The notes under the pieces: model-generated
Seen by the model: the letters and a program-made list of their open reading frames with translations, nothing else
Told to the model about the DNA's origin: nothing
The model's database searches: none
Translations under genes and position numbers: made by a program
Source of the DNA: Blastococcus tunisiensis
GTDB lineage: Bacteria > Actinomycetota > Actinomycetes > Mycobacteriales > Geodermatophilaceae
NCBI RefSeq assembly: GCF_900112815.1
Contig: NZ_FOND01000003.1
Location: forward strand, 301,723-365,722
Length of the DNA: 64,000 bases
Reading direction: 5' to 3'
Shown here: positions 27,165-35,399 of the stretch, one piece after another
Layout of the letters: each line of letters begins with the position of its first letter
Numbering within the stretch: position 1 is the stretch's first letter

Positions 27165-27521
27165 ATGACGGACACGCGGATTGCATCAACAGGCTTGGTC
27201 GACGAGAGCCTGCTCGACTGCATCCGAAGCTGTGCCGAGTGCGCCGCAGCCTGTGAGGCCTGCGCCAAGCAGTGTTCCGAGGCCGGGGACCAGGCCATGG
27301 CCCGGTGCATCCAGCTGTGCCTCGACTGCGCCACGCTGTGCCTGGCCTGTATCCCGCTGATGGCTCGGGGCAGCGAGCAGTACAAGGCCCTGTGCCGCCT
27401 CTGCGCGGAGCTGTGCGAGCAGTGCGCCAACGAGTGCGACAGCTACGACGACGACGCCATGCGGGATTGCGCCCAGGCCTGCCGCCAGACGGCCGAGAAG
27501 TGCCGGGCCATGGCCGTATGA
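27165..27521 (+). CDS. Four-helix-bundle Cys-rich copper-binding protein (DUF326)
   Basis: 118 aa with 19 Cys, nearly all in CxxC or CxxxC patterns along four helices (LLDCIRSCAECAAACEAC, CIQLCLDCATLCLAC, LCRLCAELCEQCANEC, CAQACRQTAEKC). This is the DUF326 / copper storage protein (Csp) architecture, in which the Cys line the core of the bundle and bind many Cu(I). No export signal, so cytosolic. It is divergent from the regulator gene and has its own MerR-type promoter. Mercury binding is also conceivable next to merA. Confidence 0.88.
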   Translation: MTDTRIASTGLVDESLLDCIRSCAECAAACEACAKQCSEAGDQAMARCIQLCLDCATLCLACIPLMARGSEQYKALCRLCAELCEQCANECDSYDDDAMRDCAQACRQTAEKCRAMAV

Positions 27522-27563
27522 CGCAGAGAGCTCGGGTGACACGCTCGGCTAGGGAGGTTATTT

Positions 27564-28040
27564 GAAGACCACCTGCGCACGGGCCTCGAGGGCGCCGTCG
27601 AGGAGGACTTGGCCCGCAACTACGCCGACGATCTGGTCGTACTTACCTCTGACGGTGTCCAGCGAGGCCATGACGGGCTGCGGCGCCAGGCCGACAAGCT
27701 GCGCAAGGAGCTGCCCAACTGCAGGTTCTGTTACGGGACGCAGCTGGTCGAGGGAGAGTTTGCGTTCCTTGAGTGGTCTGATGACGCGGATGGCGCCAAG
27801 GTCCGTGACGGGGCCGATTCCTATGTCATCCGCAACGGACAGATCGTGGCCCAGACCATCCACTACACAATCGAGGCCACCGGCGGGGACTCCTGGGGCG
27901 CTAGAGGTAGCGACAGACGCTCTGGGCATCACAGCGGGTTGGATCGACCGTGGTGGCGTCGGCCTTCAGTTGGGCAACGGTGGCCCGCAGCGCCTGCAGC
28001 TCAGCGATCTGGCGATCGAGGTCGGCGAGTCGGTCGCTGA
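27564..28040 (+). pseudogene. Truncated NTF2/SnoaL-like protein
   Basis: From 27564 the frame reads EDHLRTGLEGAVEEDLARNYADDLVVLTSDGVQRGHDGL to ADSYVIRNGQIVAQTIHYTIE, the core of SnoaL-like NTF2 folds. There is no ATG or GTG before it (only a TTG at 27609, which cuts off the first helix), and beyond 27900 the frame runs antisense into the MerR gene. Both ends seem lost. It is best regarded as a remnant, although translation from TTG cannot be excluded. Confidence 0.55.
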
Positions 28041-28290
28041 GCAGCTGCTGCACGTGCGCACAGGGAGCTTGCCCGCCGTCTCGGATCTCGAGGATCTCCC
28101 GGATCTGAGCCAGGGTCAGCCCGGCGCTCTGGCTGCGGCGGATGAAGTCCAGGCGGCTGATGACCTCGGGCGAATAGTCCCGGTACCCCGACCTCGTGCG
28201 CTCAGGAGGAGGCAGAAGCCCGGCGTCTTCGTAGAAGCGCAGGGCCTTGGTGCTGGTGCCACTCGCTTCGGCTAGTTCTCCGATTCTCAC
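27901..28290 (-). CDS. merR: MerR mercury-type regulator
   Basis: 129 aa. Begins with the MerR winged helix (MRIGELAEASGTSTKALRFYEDAGLLP). Cys77 (APCAHV), Cys120 (PTRCDA) and Cys126 (SVCRYL) give three Cys placed like Cys82, Cys117 and Cys126 of Tn501 MerR, which bind Hg(II) across the dimer. It is divergent from merA and should activate it through the dyad at 28323. The different Cys set separates it from the regulator at 26569, although both face similar operators. Confidence 0.82.
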   Translation of the reverse strand: MRIGELAEASGTSTKALRFYEDAGLLPPPERTRSGYRDYSPEVISRLDFIRRSQSAGLTLAQIREILEIRDGGQAPCAHVQQLLSDRLADLDRQIAELQALRATVAQLKADATTVDPTRCDAQSVCRYL

Positions 28291-28319
28291 GATCTTGACC
28301 CTCCCTGCGACGTTCCCAC

Positions 28320-28344
28320 TTGACCTTCCCCTGTACTGGAAGGT
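28320..28344 (+). promoter_or_regulatory. MerR operator before merA
   Basis: TTGACC (28320-28325) runs into a 22-bp dyad with arms ACCTTCC and GGAAGGT (28323-28344). This matches the operator at 26528 on the other side of the cluster. A clear -10 box is not obvious (CAACCT near 28346 is the best placed). The site lies between the divergent merR and merA genes. Confidence 0.7.
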
Positions 28345-28392
28345 CCAACCTAGGTGGAAGCCGTCAAGTGCACGGCGTCAGGAGGTGCGAGC

Positions 28393-29784
28393 GTGGGCGA
28401 CAACTACGACCTTGATCTGGCGGTCATCGGATCAGGCGGCGCCGCCATGTCCGCCGCCATCGCTGCCCGTCAGGCCGGCGCCAGCGTGGTGCTCATCGAG
28501 CGAGGAATCCTCGGCGGCACCTGCGTGAACGTCGGCTGCGTCCCTTCCAAGACGCTGCTGGCCGCAGCTGGCGCCCGCCACGGCGCTGCCACGAACCCCT
28601 TCGCCGGCGTCCCGACGACGGCCGACGGCGTTGACTTGGGTGCCCTCATCGGGCAGAAGGACGAACTCATCGCCGGCATGCGCCAGGCGAAGTACGCCGA
28701 CGTCGCTGCCGCCTACGGCTTCGAGGTCCGCTCTGGTGAGGCGCGGTTCCTCGACAGCGACACGATCGCGGTCAACGAAAAGCCCCTGAGGGGCCGGGCC
28801 TACCTGCTGGCCACCGGCTCTGAGCCCGCCCGGCCCGACCTGCCCGGCCTCGACCAGGTCGACTACCTGACCTCGACGACGGCCATGGAGCAAGCTGAGC
28901 TGCCCGAGTCCCTCGTCGTCATCGGCGGCGGCTACGTCGGACTGGAACAGGCTCAGCTCTTCGCCCACCTCGGCGCGAGCGTCACCCTCGTCGGCCGCCT
29001 GGCCCCCCAGGCTGAGCCCGAACTGGCCGAGATCCTTCGCCAGGTCTTCGCCGACGACGGCATCACGGTGCTCGAGGAGCACGCCACCGAGGTCCGCTCC
29101 GACTCAGGCGGGGTCCTGGTCACGACAGCATCGGCCCAAGAGGTGCGGGGCCAGCGGTTGCTCGTGGCCACCGGACGCCGGGCCCGCACCGAGGCTCTCG
29201 ACCTCGATGCGGGCGATGTGAAGACCGACGCCCGTGGCTTCATCGCCATCGACGAACACCAGCGCACGTCCAACCCTCGGGTCTTCGCCGCAGGCGACGT
29301 CTCGGGCGCTCCGCAGTACGTCTACGTCGCTGCCGCCGGCGGCCGAGTCGCTGCCCTCAATGCGCTCGCCGCCAGCCCCGCTCAGGCACAGGCCAGGATC
29401 GACTACACCGGCCTTCCCGCCGTGATCTTCACCAAGCCCCAGCTCGCTTCGGCCGGGCTGTCCGAGACCGAAGCGATCCAGCAAGGCCACGTCTGTGAAT
29501 GCCGAGTGCTCGGCTTCGACGACGTGCCCCGGGCACTGGTCAACCGGGACACCCGAGGCGCCCTCAAGCTCGTCGCCGACGCCGAGACCGGCCGAGTGCT
29601 CGGCGTGCACGCCGTCGCCGATGGCGCCGGCGAGATCATGCTGGCCGCCACCTACGCCATCAAGGCAGCCATGACCGTCGACGAGCTCGCCGACACCTGG
29701 GCGCCTTACCTGACGATGGCCGAAAGCCTGCGCATCGCAGCTGGCCTGTTCCGCAACCAGATGCCGACGTCCTGCTGTGCCTGA
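28393..29784 (+). CDS. merA: Mercuric reductase MerA (no N-terminal HMA domain)
   Basis: 463 aa from GTG 28393, which has a perfect AGGAGG 7 bases upstream. FAD-binding GSGGAAMSAAIAARQAGA, redox-active GGTCVNVGCVPSK, NAD(P)-binding GGGYVGLEQAQLFAHLG, the second FAD motif VFAAGDVSG, and the vicinal C-terminal Cys of SCCA that bind Hg(II) and are diagnostic for MerA. Reduces Hg(II) to Hg(0) in the cytosol. The optional N-terminal HMA domain is absent. The stop overlaps the next gene, a small membrane protein likely to import Hg(II). Confidence 0.93.
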   Translation: MGDNYDLDLAVIGSGGAAMSAAIAARQAGASVVLIERGILGGTCVNVGCVPSKTLLAAAGARHGAATNPFAGVPTTADGVDLGALIGQKDELIAGMRQAKYADVAAAYGFEVRSGEARFLDSDTIAVNEKPLRGRAYLLATGSEPARPDLPGLDQVDYLTSTTAMEQAELPESLVVIGGGYVGLEQAQLFAHLGASVTLVGRLAPQAEPELAEILRQVFADDGITVLEEHATEVRSDSGGVLVTTASAQEVRGQRLLVATGRRARTEALDLDAGDVKTDARGFIAIDEHQRTSNPRVFAAGDVSGAPQYVYVAAAGGRVAALNALAASPAQAQARIDYTGLPAVIFTKPQLASAGLSETEAIQQGHVCECRVLGFDDVPRALVNRDTRGALKLVADAETGRVLGVHAVADGAGEIMLAATYAIKAAMTVDELADTWAPYLTMAESLRIAAGLFRNQMPTSCCA

Positions 29785-30055
29785 GGCTCCCCCACCCAAA
29801 GACCGCAGCACCGGCTTGGCCATCGGCGCCGGCGTCTTGATCGTCCTGTGCTGCGTCGGGCACGCCCTCCTGCTCGGCGTCGGTGTTGCTGGCTTGGCCT
29901 CGGCCGCTGGTGCAGCGACCGGCTCGATCCCCGTCGTCGCTGGCATCGCCCTGCTTGGCCTGGGCGCCATCGTCCTGATGCGCCGTCGCAATAGAAACCG
30001 TGCCTGCAGCCCCACCGACTCAAGAAGGGCCCCATGCAGCTCCGTCGCACCTTGA
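29777..30055 (+). CDS. Small two-helix membrane protein with vicinal Cys, putative mercury transporter
   Basis: 92 aa from GTG 29777, 8 bases inside merA. Two hydrophobic helices (GLAIGAGVLIVLCCVGHALLL and SIPVVAGIALLGLGAIVLM) separated by a short loop, with a CC pair in the first helix, as in MerF and MerT. The basic C-terminus carries two further Cys. Position and CC pair suggest Hg(II) uptake for MerA. It is not a clear match to MerT, MerC, MerE or MerF that I can recall, so the family is open. Confidence 0.65.
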   Translation: MPEAPPPKDRSTGLAIGAGVLIVLCCVGHALLLGVGVAGLASAAGAATGSIPVVAGIALLGLGAIVLMRRRNRNRACSPTDSRRAPCSSVAP

Positions 30056-30543
30056 CCGACCTGGCGCTGTCATCAGTAGCCGGCTACGTGGGCACTCGGG
30101 CCATGGAGCCGGTCAGCATGCGGCTCTACCAGTGGGAACCTGACGCTGCGCGGGCCCGAGAGGACTCGGCTCGTCCCGGAGCGCCCTACCGGATCGCAGC
30201 CGAGAGGCTGTCCGGCCTGGCTGGCCTCGACCTCGAAGAGAAGCGCCTCGGTCAGCTCGCCCTCGCTTTCCACTACGGCCTCGCTCTGCAGTGGGCGCCG
30301 CTCTATCCGCTGCTGCGCCGGCGCACCCAGCTGGGGCCGCTCCCTGCGGGCCTGCTGACCGGAGCGGCCATGAGCCTCCTCGCCGATGAGCTGATGACCC
30401 CGGCCTTCGGGTTCTCGGCGCCCAACCTCGACTACCCACTCGTCACCCATGTGCGTGGCTTCGTCGCTCACCTGGTCTTCGGGACCGCCGTTGCGGCCAC
30501 GGTGGAGACCGGTTGGGCGCTGCTGCGCCAGCGACCGCAATGA
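30034..30543 (+). CDS. DUF1440/YagU-like membrane protein
   Basis: 169 aa from ATG 30034, overlapping the preceding frame by 22 bases. The first helix GYVGTRAMEPVSMRLYQWEP and later hydrophobic segments (LPAGLLTGAAMSLLADELMTP and LVFGTAVAATVETGWALL) resemble YagU-like inner-membrane proteins of unknown function. Its place inside the mercury module suggests a link to metal or redox stress, but this is only context. Confidence 0.6.
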   Translation: MQLRRTLTDLALSSVAGYVGTRAMEPVSMRLYQWEPDAARAREDSARPGAPYRIAAERLSGLAGLDLEEKRLGQLALAFHYGLALQWAPLYPLLRRRTQLGPLPAGLLTGAAMSLLADELMTPAFGFSAPNLDYPLVTHVRGFVAHLVFGTAVAATVETGWALLRQRPQ

Positions 30544-30646
30544 CGACACCACAGCCCTCACCTGGTTCTGGTGTTCGGCGATCTCCTCACCGGGAGAGAA
30601 ACGGCCTGACCGACCTTCTCGGAGGCCGCCAAGACCAAGGAGATTC

Positions 30647-31996
30647 ATGAGCGAACACGTCGACGTTGCGGTGATGGGAATGGGGCCCGGCGGCGAAGTC
30701 GCCGCCAGCAGACTGCTGGCGGCTGGCCAGCGGGTTGCGGTGATCGAGCGAGAGCTGATCGGCGGTGAGTGCGCCTACTGGGCGTGCATCCCGTCGAAGA
30801 CCGTGCTGCGCCCACCCGAGGCAGCCGGCGAGGTGGATCGTGTCCAGGGAGCAGGCGGAGCGGGTCTCGATTGGGCAAGAGCCCGTGACTACCGGGACTA
30901 CATGGCCCGCCACCTCGACGACTCAGGCCAGGTCCGTAGCTACGCCGACCATGGTGCCCTCGTTCTCAAGGGCGAGGCCCGAGTGCTGTCACGGGGTCGC
31001 CTGGAGGTCGCCGGCCGGGAGCTGACGTGCGACCACGTCATCGTCGCCACCGGCTCAGATGCCGTCATCCCGCCCATCGACGGCCTCGACACCGTCACGA
31101 CGTGGACGAACCGAGAGACCTACACCACCCGTGACCTGCCGAGCCGGGCCGTGATCGTCGGCGGAAGCGCAGTCGGCGTGGAGACCGCTCAGTTCCTGGT
31201 CCGCTTCGGCGTGCAGGTCACACTCATCCAGCGCAGCGACCGCCTCCTCGGCCGTGAGGAGCCGCGGGTTAGCGAGCTGGCACAGAAGTACCTGCAGGAA
31301 ACAGGCGTCGAGATTCGCACCGGCACGAGCCCCACCCGGGCGTACCAGGAAGGTGCCGACAACGTGCTCGACCTCACCGATGGCACCCAGGCAGGCGGGG
31401 ACGTGATCATCTTCGCCACCGGCCGAACCCCTCGAACCAACGGGCTCGGCCTCGGTGACGCCGGCGTCAAGTTCGGCGAGCGAGGCGAGATCCTCGTCGA
31501 TGACCACTGCCGAGCCGCCGACGGCATCTGGGCCCTCGGCGACGTCACCGCCGTCATGCCCTTCACCCACGTTGCCAAGTACCAGGCGCGCATCGTGGCC
31601 GACGCCATCCTCGGCCGGCCCCATGCTGCTCACTACACCGGCATCCCCCGAGTCGTCTTCGCCGACCCCGAAATCGCCGCCGCCGGGCTCACCCAGGCCC
31701 AAGCCGACGACGACGGTCTGACCACGTCGACTGCCGAGATCGACCTGGCACAGTCACTCGCTCGCCCGTGGACCTACGAAGGTGATCCCCGAGGGCATCT
31801 CGGGCTCCTCGCCGACAGAGACCGCCGCATCCTCGTCGGCGCCTGGGCGGTAGGCCCCCAAGCCGGCGAGTGGATCCACCAAGCCTCGCTCGCCATCCGC
31901 ACCCACATCCCGATCGAGACGCTCCTGGACCAAGTCGCTCAGTTCCCGACCTACAGCGAGGGGTACCTCACCGCCCTCGAAGCGCTCGACCTCTGA
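30647..31996 (+). CDS. Pyridine nucleotide-disulfide oxidoreductase, MerA-related
   Basis: 449 aa from ATG 30647 with AAGGAG 4-9 bases before it. FAD motif MGPGGEVAASRLLAAGQ, redox site GGECAYWACIPSK (Cys pair 5 apart), NAD motif GGSAVGVETAQFLVRFG, and IWALGDVTAVMPFTHVA. Belongs to the dihydrolipoamide dehydrogenase/mercuric reductase superfamily but lacks the C-terminal CC, so it is not MerA. Substrate unknown; mycothione or another low-molecular-weight thiol disulfide is one possibility. Last gene of the metal module. Confidence 0.82.
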   Translation: MSEHVDVAVMGMGPGGEVAASRLLAAGQRVAVIERELIGGECAYWACIPSKTVLRPPEAAGEVDRVQGAGGAGLDWARARDYRDYMARHLDDSGQVRSYADHGALVLKGEARVLSRGRLEVAGRELTCDHVIVATGSDAVIPPIDGLDTVTTWTNRETYTTRDLPSRAVIVGGSAVGVETAQFLVRFGVQVTLIQRSDRLLGREEPRVSELAQKYLQETGVEIRTGTSPTRAYQEGADNVLDLTDGTQAGGDVIIFATGRTPRTNGLGLGDAGVKFGERGEILVDDHCRAADGIWALGDVTAVMPFTHVAKYQARIVADAILGRPHAAHYTGIPRVVFADPEIAAAGLTQAQADDDGLTTSTAEIDLAQSLARPWTYEGDPRGHLGLLADRDRRILVGAWAVGPQAGEWIHQASLAIRTHIPIETLLDQVAQFPTYSEGYLTALEALDL

Positions 31997-32348
31997 CTGA
32001 AGGCCAACCGAGACGTCGGCGCTCCTCCCCTCGGATCACACAGAGACAAGGGAGCTGTTCGCGGTTCCTGGTGAACGATCGGCTTCCGGGATACCCGGGT
32101 GCCAGGTGCCAGGTGCTGCGAGCGGATCAGGCCGTCTTCGTCGTCGCACCTCGGTACGTCACCCCTCGCTTCCCGTTCCGTCACCCCCTCGCTGCGGGAT
32201 GCCGAGTGTCCCCCGACGCGATAGCGGGAGACAGCGCGGGCCACGCGATCACGTGACCGCCGTCTGTCACCCCTGCCGAGGGGTGACGGCTCGTTGAACG
32301 TCTCTGCGGAGCGTCGACGGCATCACACCGATGCCGGAGGACCCGCAC
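31997..32348. other. 352-bp control region of the conjugation operon
   Basis: No gene. GTCACCCC occurs at 32158 and 32180, and a perfect inverted repeat GTCACCCCT-GCCG-AGGGGTGAC lies at 32266-32287, about 61 bases before the first transfer gene. These are good candidates for operator or partition sites. Confidence 0.55.
32266..32287. repeat. Inverted repeat upstream of the transfer operon
   Basis: Arms GTCACCCCT and AGGGGTGAC around GCCG. The same core, GCAGGGGTGACA, recurs at 33450-33461 and with one change at 33483-33494 inside the ParA-like gene. It may be bound by the HTH protein or the ParA-linked machinery; it could also simply be a terminator of the metal module. Confidence 0.55.
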
Positions 32349-33107
32349 ATGTTCCACGACCCCACCATCGTCGGCAGCTGGCCGGCGCTCGCCGCACGTC
32401 TGGACGGCGAGGCGATCCTCGTCCGTTGGGCAGCCGCCGAGCCAGCCCTGGCGGGGCTGAGCAGCGTTCGTGACCTGCTCGCCGTCTGGGCCGAGGGCGG
32501 CGCGGACGACCGCCCCGACGTCGTGCTCACCGCGCTCGTCCGGCTGGCCGCTGTGGACGGCGGCCGCGACGACGACGCGCTGCTGCTGACGCTTCACCTG
32601 CTCAGTGGGGTGGTGCGGACGATAGCCAGGCAGCTCGCAGATCTGAACCCCGACATCCTCGCCGTGGTCGTCGGCGAGCTCGCCTGCCAGATCCGCCGCT
32701 ACCCATGGCAACGCCGGCCGCGGGCGATCGCGGCGAACCTGCGCGCCGAGACCCGGCGGGCGGTACTCGCCGAACTGCGCCCCAGCAGCCGCTACCACCC
32801 CGACCGGGTCGAGGTCCTGACCGCTACTGGCGACATCACTCGGATTGCATCTGCCACCGCCCGCGAGGAGGGGGAGGACCTCGACGTCGTCGACCTGCTG
32901 CAGTGGGCGGTGCGCTCAGGGGTCGACGCCGAGGACATCGCACTGCTGATCGCCACCGAGTGCAGCCGCGACCGTCAACACCGGCGCGCCGACCAGAAGG
33001 TCGCCGCAGCGAACGGCATCACGACGCGAACCCTGTACCGCCGGCGGAACCGCACGCTGACCGCCTTGCGCGGCGTGGCTCCGCAGTACCTGGCGGCCGT
33101 CGCGTGA
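32349..33107 (+). CDS. HTH protein, first gene of the conjugation operon
   Basis: 252 aa from ATG 32349 (GGAGG 8 bases upstream; an ATG at 32331 is less well placed). Mostly helical; the C-terminus (RRADQKVAAANGITTRTLYRRRNRTLTALRGVA) looks like a sigma-70 region 4-type helix-turn-helix. It lacks a recognisable region 2, so it is probably a regulator rather than a sigma factor. Its stop overlaps the ParA-like gene, so it likely controls or responds to the transfer operon. Confidence 0.6.
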   Translation: MFHDPTIVGSWPALAARLDGEAILVRWAAAEPALAGLSSVRDLLAVWAEGGADDRPDVVLTALVRLAAVDGGRDDDALLLTLHLLSGVVRTIARQLADLNPDILAVVVGELACQIRRYPWQRRPRAIAANLRAETRRAVLAELRPSSRYHPDRVEVLTATGDITRIASATAREEGEDLDVVDLLQWAVRSGVDAEDIALLIATECSRDRQHRRADQKVAAANGITTRTLYRRRNRTLTALRGVAPQYLAAVA

Positions 33108-34216
33108 CGTCGCTGCTGCAGGACGTCGATGGAGCCAGCGCCGTGACGGGCGGTGTGGTCAACCGCGGCGACGTCCATCCCGACGAGCGACTGCTGTCGG
33201 TCGCGGAGATCCAGCGGGCCTTCCGCGAGCTGCGTGCCCGCCGTCCGGGAGCCGCCGCACGAGGGCTGGCCGCGCCGACGCGCCTCCACGAGCACTTCGT
33301 ATCCGAGCGCTCTGCACCGGTGGGCACATCGGTTCCGCCCGCTCGCCGCTCGAGGCGGGACGACGGCGAGACGGCCTCTCAGGCTCGAGACGACACGCAC
33401 CGCGAGCGGTGGGCCGACAGCAATTACAGGACGCCGCGGCGAGGCGCGCGCAGGGGTGACAGCGTGCCCGCAGCCGTCCCGGACAGGGGTGACAGCGACG
33501 CGTTGGCGGCCGACTGGATCACGGTCGTAGCGGCACACGCCGGTGCGGGGGCGTCCACGGTGGCGCTGGCCATCAGTGACGCCGTCGCGGCCACCGACCG
33601 GCGGGTGCACCTGGTGGAGACTGCGCATCCCTGCCGGTCGGGGTTGGTCGCTGCGGCGTCGACGGAACTGGGCACGGACGCCACCGGCGCCTGGCGACGA
33701 GGCTCCCGAGACCGCGTCACGATCGACCGCCGCGTCGCCGACGGGGAGCCCGGCGGCTGGCCCGTCCTCCCGATCGGCGAGGAACCGTCGGTGACCGTCC
33801 TCGATCTCGGGCTGCCTGCGTCGCAGAACCTGGCCCGGCTGGCCGCCGACCGCACGCGCACCGTCGTCGTCTGCCGGCCGACCGTGCCCGGGGTGCGACT
33901 GACCGAGCACGTGCTGAGCCAGCTCGCCGAGCGGCCGGTGGTGGTGGCCGTCGTGGGCCCGGCGCGCTGGACCCAGGCGGTGAAGGCCAGCTCTGGTTCG
34001 CGGCTGCGCGAGTTGCGGTCGTGCGGACTGGTGGCGCGAGTTCCGATAGACCGACGACTGCAGACCACCGGTCTGACCGGGGACCGGTTGCCCAAGGGAG
34101 TGGAGGCTGCCGGCCGGTCGCTGGCCGCGCTGTTGATGCCGGCCGTGCCACCGCAGTCTCGGCATCGGCACCGGGCGGCATCGTCCCAGCTGGGCGCGAC
34201 GGGGGAGGCCCGGTGA
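33104..34216 (+). CDS. ParA/MinD-like protein with degenerate P-loop
   Basis: 370 aa from GTG 33104. A disordered, basic N-terminus (1-125) is followed by ITVVAAHAGAGASTVALAISDAVAA, at the position of a deviant Walker A but without the GKT lysine, and VTVLDLGLPASQN at the Walker B strand. It is thus a ParA-fold protein of doubtful ATPase activity, like the TadZ-like protein at 2831. Such genes regularly head SCO6880-type conjugation operons. Overlaps its neighbours by 4 bases on both sides. Confidence 0.65.
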   Translation: MTSLLQDVDGASAVTGGVVNRGDVHPDERLLSVAEIQRAFRELRARRPGAAARGLAAPTRLHEHFVSERSAPVGTSVPPARRSRRDDGETASQARDDTHRERWADSNYRTPRRGARRGDSVPAAVPDRGDSDALAADWITVVAAHAGAGASTVALAISDAVAATDRRVHLVETAHPCRSGLVAAASTELGTDATGAWRRGSRDRVTIDRRVADGEPGGWPVLPIGEEPSVTVLDLGLPASQNLARLAADRTRTVVVCRPTVPGVRLTEHVLSQLAERPVVVAVVGPARWTQAVKASSGSRLRELRSCGLVARVPIDRRLQTTGLTGDRLPKGVEAAGRSLAALLMPAVPPQSRHRHRAASSQLGATGEAR

Positions 34217-34593
34217 ATGCCCGCAGGACCGCTCCTGCAGCGGTACGAGCGGCCTCGACCGTCGCGTTCGTCACTGTGGGCCTGGTCGTGCTGACCGCGT
34301 GGCCTGCCACCGCGGCGCCGGTGGAGTTGACCGCGGCGGTCTGCCCGGAGGCCCCGCCGGGAGTGCAGGCCTTCGCCGATCAGGTGACGGCGTGGGTGAA
34401 GTGGGGTGTGCTGGCACTGATTGGGATCGCTGCGGTCGTGTCGCTGGGCTCCGTCCTGGTCGGCCGGATGTTCTCCCACCCGCATGCCTCCCGATACGGG
34501 GCGATGGGCGTCGCGGTGGTCGTAATGGTGGCCATCACCTACACGGTCATCCTGGTCATCCTCGGATCGATCACCGGCAGTGGGTGCACCTGA
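34213..34593 (+). CDS. VirB2/TrbC-like small membrane protein
   Basis: 126 aa from GTG 34213. Signal-like N-terminus, a short external part with one Cys (TAAVCPEAPPGVQ), then two hydrophobic helices (WGVLALIGIAAVVSLGSVLV and AMGVAVVVMVAITYTVILVIL) separated by a short loop. This is the architecture of conjugative pilin-like VirB2/TrbC proteins. Placed before the VirB6-like gene, it is probably a channel or pilin component. Confidence 0.65.
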   Translation: MNARRTAPAAVRAASTVAFVTVGLVVLTAWPATAAPVELTAAVCPEAPPGVQAFADQVTAWVKWGVLALIGIAAVVSLGSVLVGRMFSHPHASRYGAMGVAVVVMVAITYTVILVILGSITGSGCT

Positions 34594-35399
34594 TGCGCCG
34601 CCGTCCCGACGTCCAGGGGAGCGGTGGGCCGGAGTGGAGCCCGGCACGTCTCCTTGCGGCGCTCGTGATCAGCGCGGTGGTGGCGCTGGCGGTGCTGGCC
34701 GGCCTGGTCCTGGCAGTTGTCGGAGGGCTGACCGAGGAGCCGGACGAGAGGGACGCCGCACGACAGGCTGCGGCTCCCTCCCCGGACATGTCGCGGCACG
34801 ATGCGCTGGCCGCCGCGCCGATGCCGACCGCCGACCCGGATGACGCGCTGCCCGGCCCGGTGTCGAGCCAGGCTGCAGGCGTTCTCGAGTTGCCGCGCGC
34901 CACCGGCGTGGGCCGGGCGGACGTGCCCACCGGCTTCCCGCGTACTCCGGAGGGTTCGCTGGCGCAGCTGGCGGCGATCGACGTGACGGCGATGGAGAGC
35001 GGCTCGATGGACGGCGTGCGACGGGTGATCGCCGAGTGGGCCGCTCCGGGCGGGCCGACCCCGGAGACGTGGTCCGGGGTGGACGGCATGGCGAGGCTGC
35101 TGTCTGCAGCGGGGCTCTCCGGTGCGGGGTCTCCGCAGCTGGCGATCGTCGTCCGCCCGGTGATGGGGCTGATCAAGGGCACGGTGGGCGAGGAGTTCGT
35201 GGTGGTGTGCGTGAACTTCGAGTTCACCGTCACCGTGGAGCAGACCTCCCGGATCGCGATCGCCGACTGCCAGCGCATGGCCTGGGTCGGGGACCGGTGG
35301 GTCATCGGCCCGGGGGAGGAGCCGGCGCCGGCGCCCTCGGTCTGGCCAGGCACCGAGGCGGCGATCGCGGCCGGCTGGCGGGATCTGCGCCATGTCTAG
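34593..35399 (+). CDS. Single-pass membrane protein of the T4SS
   Basis: 268 aa from ATG 34593. Short basic N-terminus, one helix (LLAALVISAVVALAVLAGLVLAVVGG), a Pro/Ala linker, and an external domain ending MAWVGDRWVIGPGEEPAPAPSVWPGTEAAIAAGW. The one-helix topology and the terminal strand pattern suggest an NTF2-like/VirB8-type periplasmic-side component, but I see no diagnostic motif. Stop overlaps the VirB6-like start. Confidence 0.55.
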   Translation: MRRRPDVQGSGGPEWSPARLLAALVISAVVALAVLAGLVLAVVGGLTEEPDERDAARQAAAPSPDMSRHDALAAAPMPTADPDDALPGPVSSQAAGVLELPRATGVGRADVPTGFPRTPEGSLAQLAAIDVTAMESGSMDGVRRVIAEWAAPGGPTPETWSGVDGMARLLSAAGLSGAGSPQLAIVVRPVMGLIKGTVGEEFVVVCVNFEFTVTVEQTSRIAIADCQRMAWVGDRWVIGPGEEPAPAPSVWPGTEAAIAAGWRDLRHV

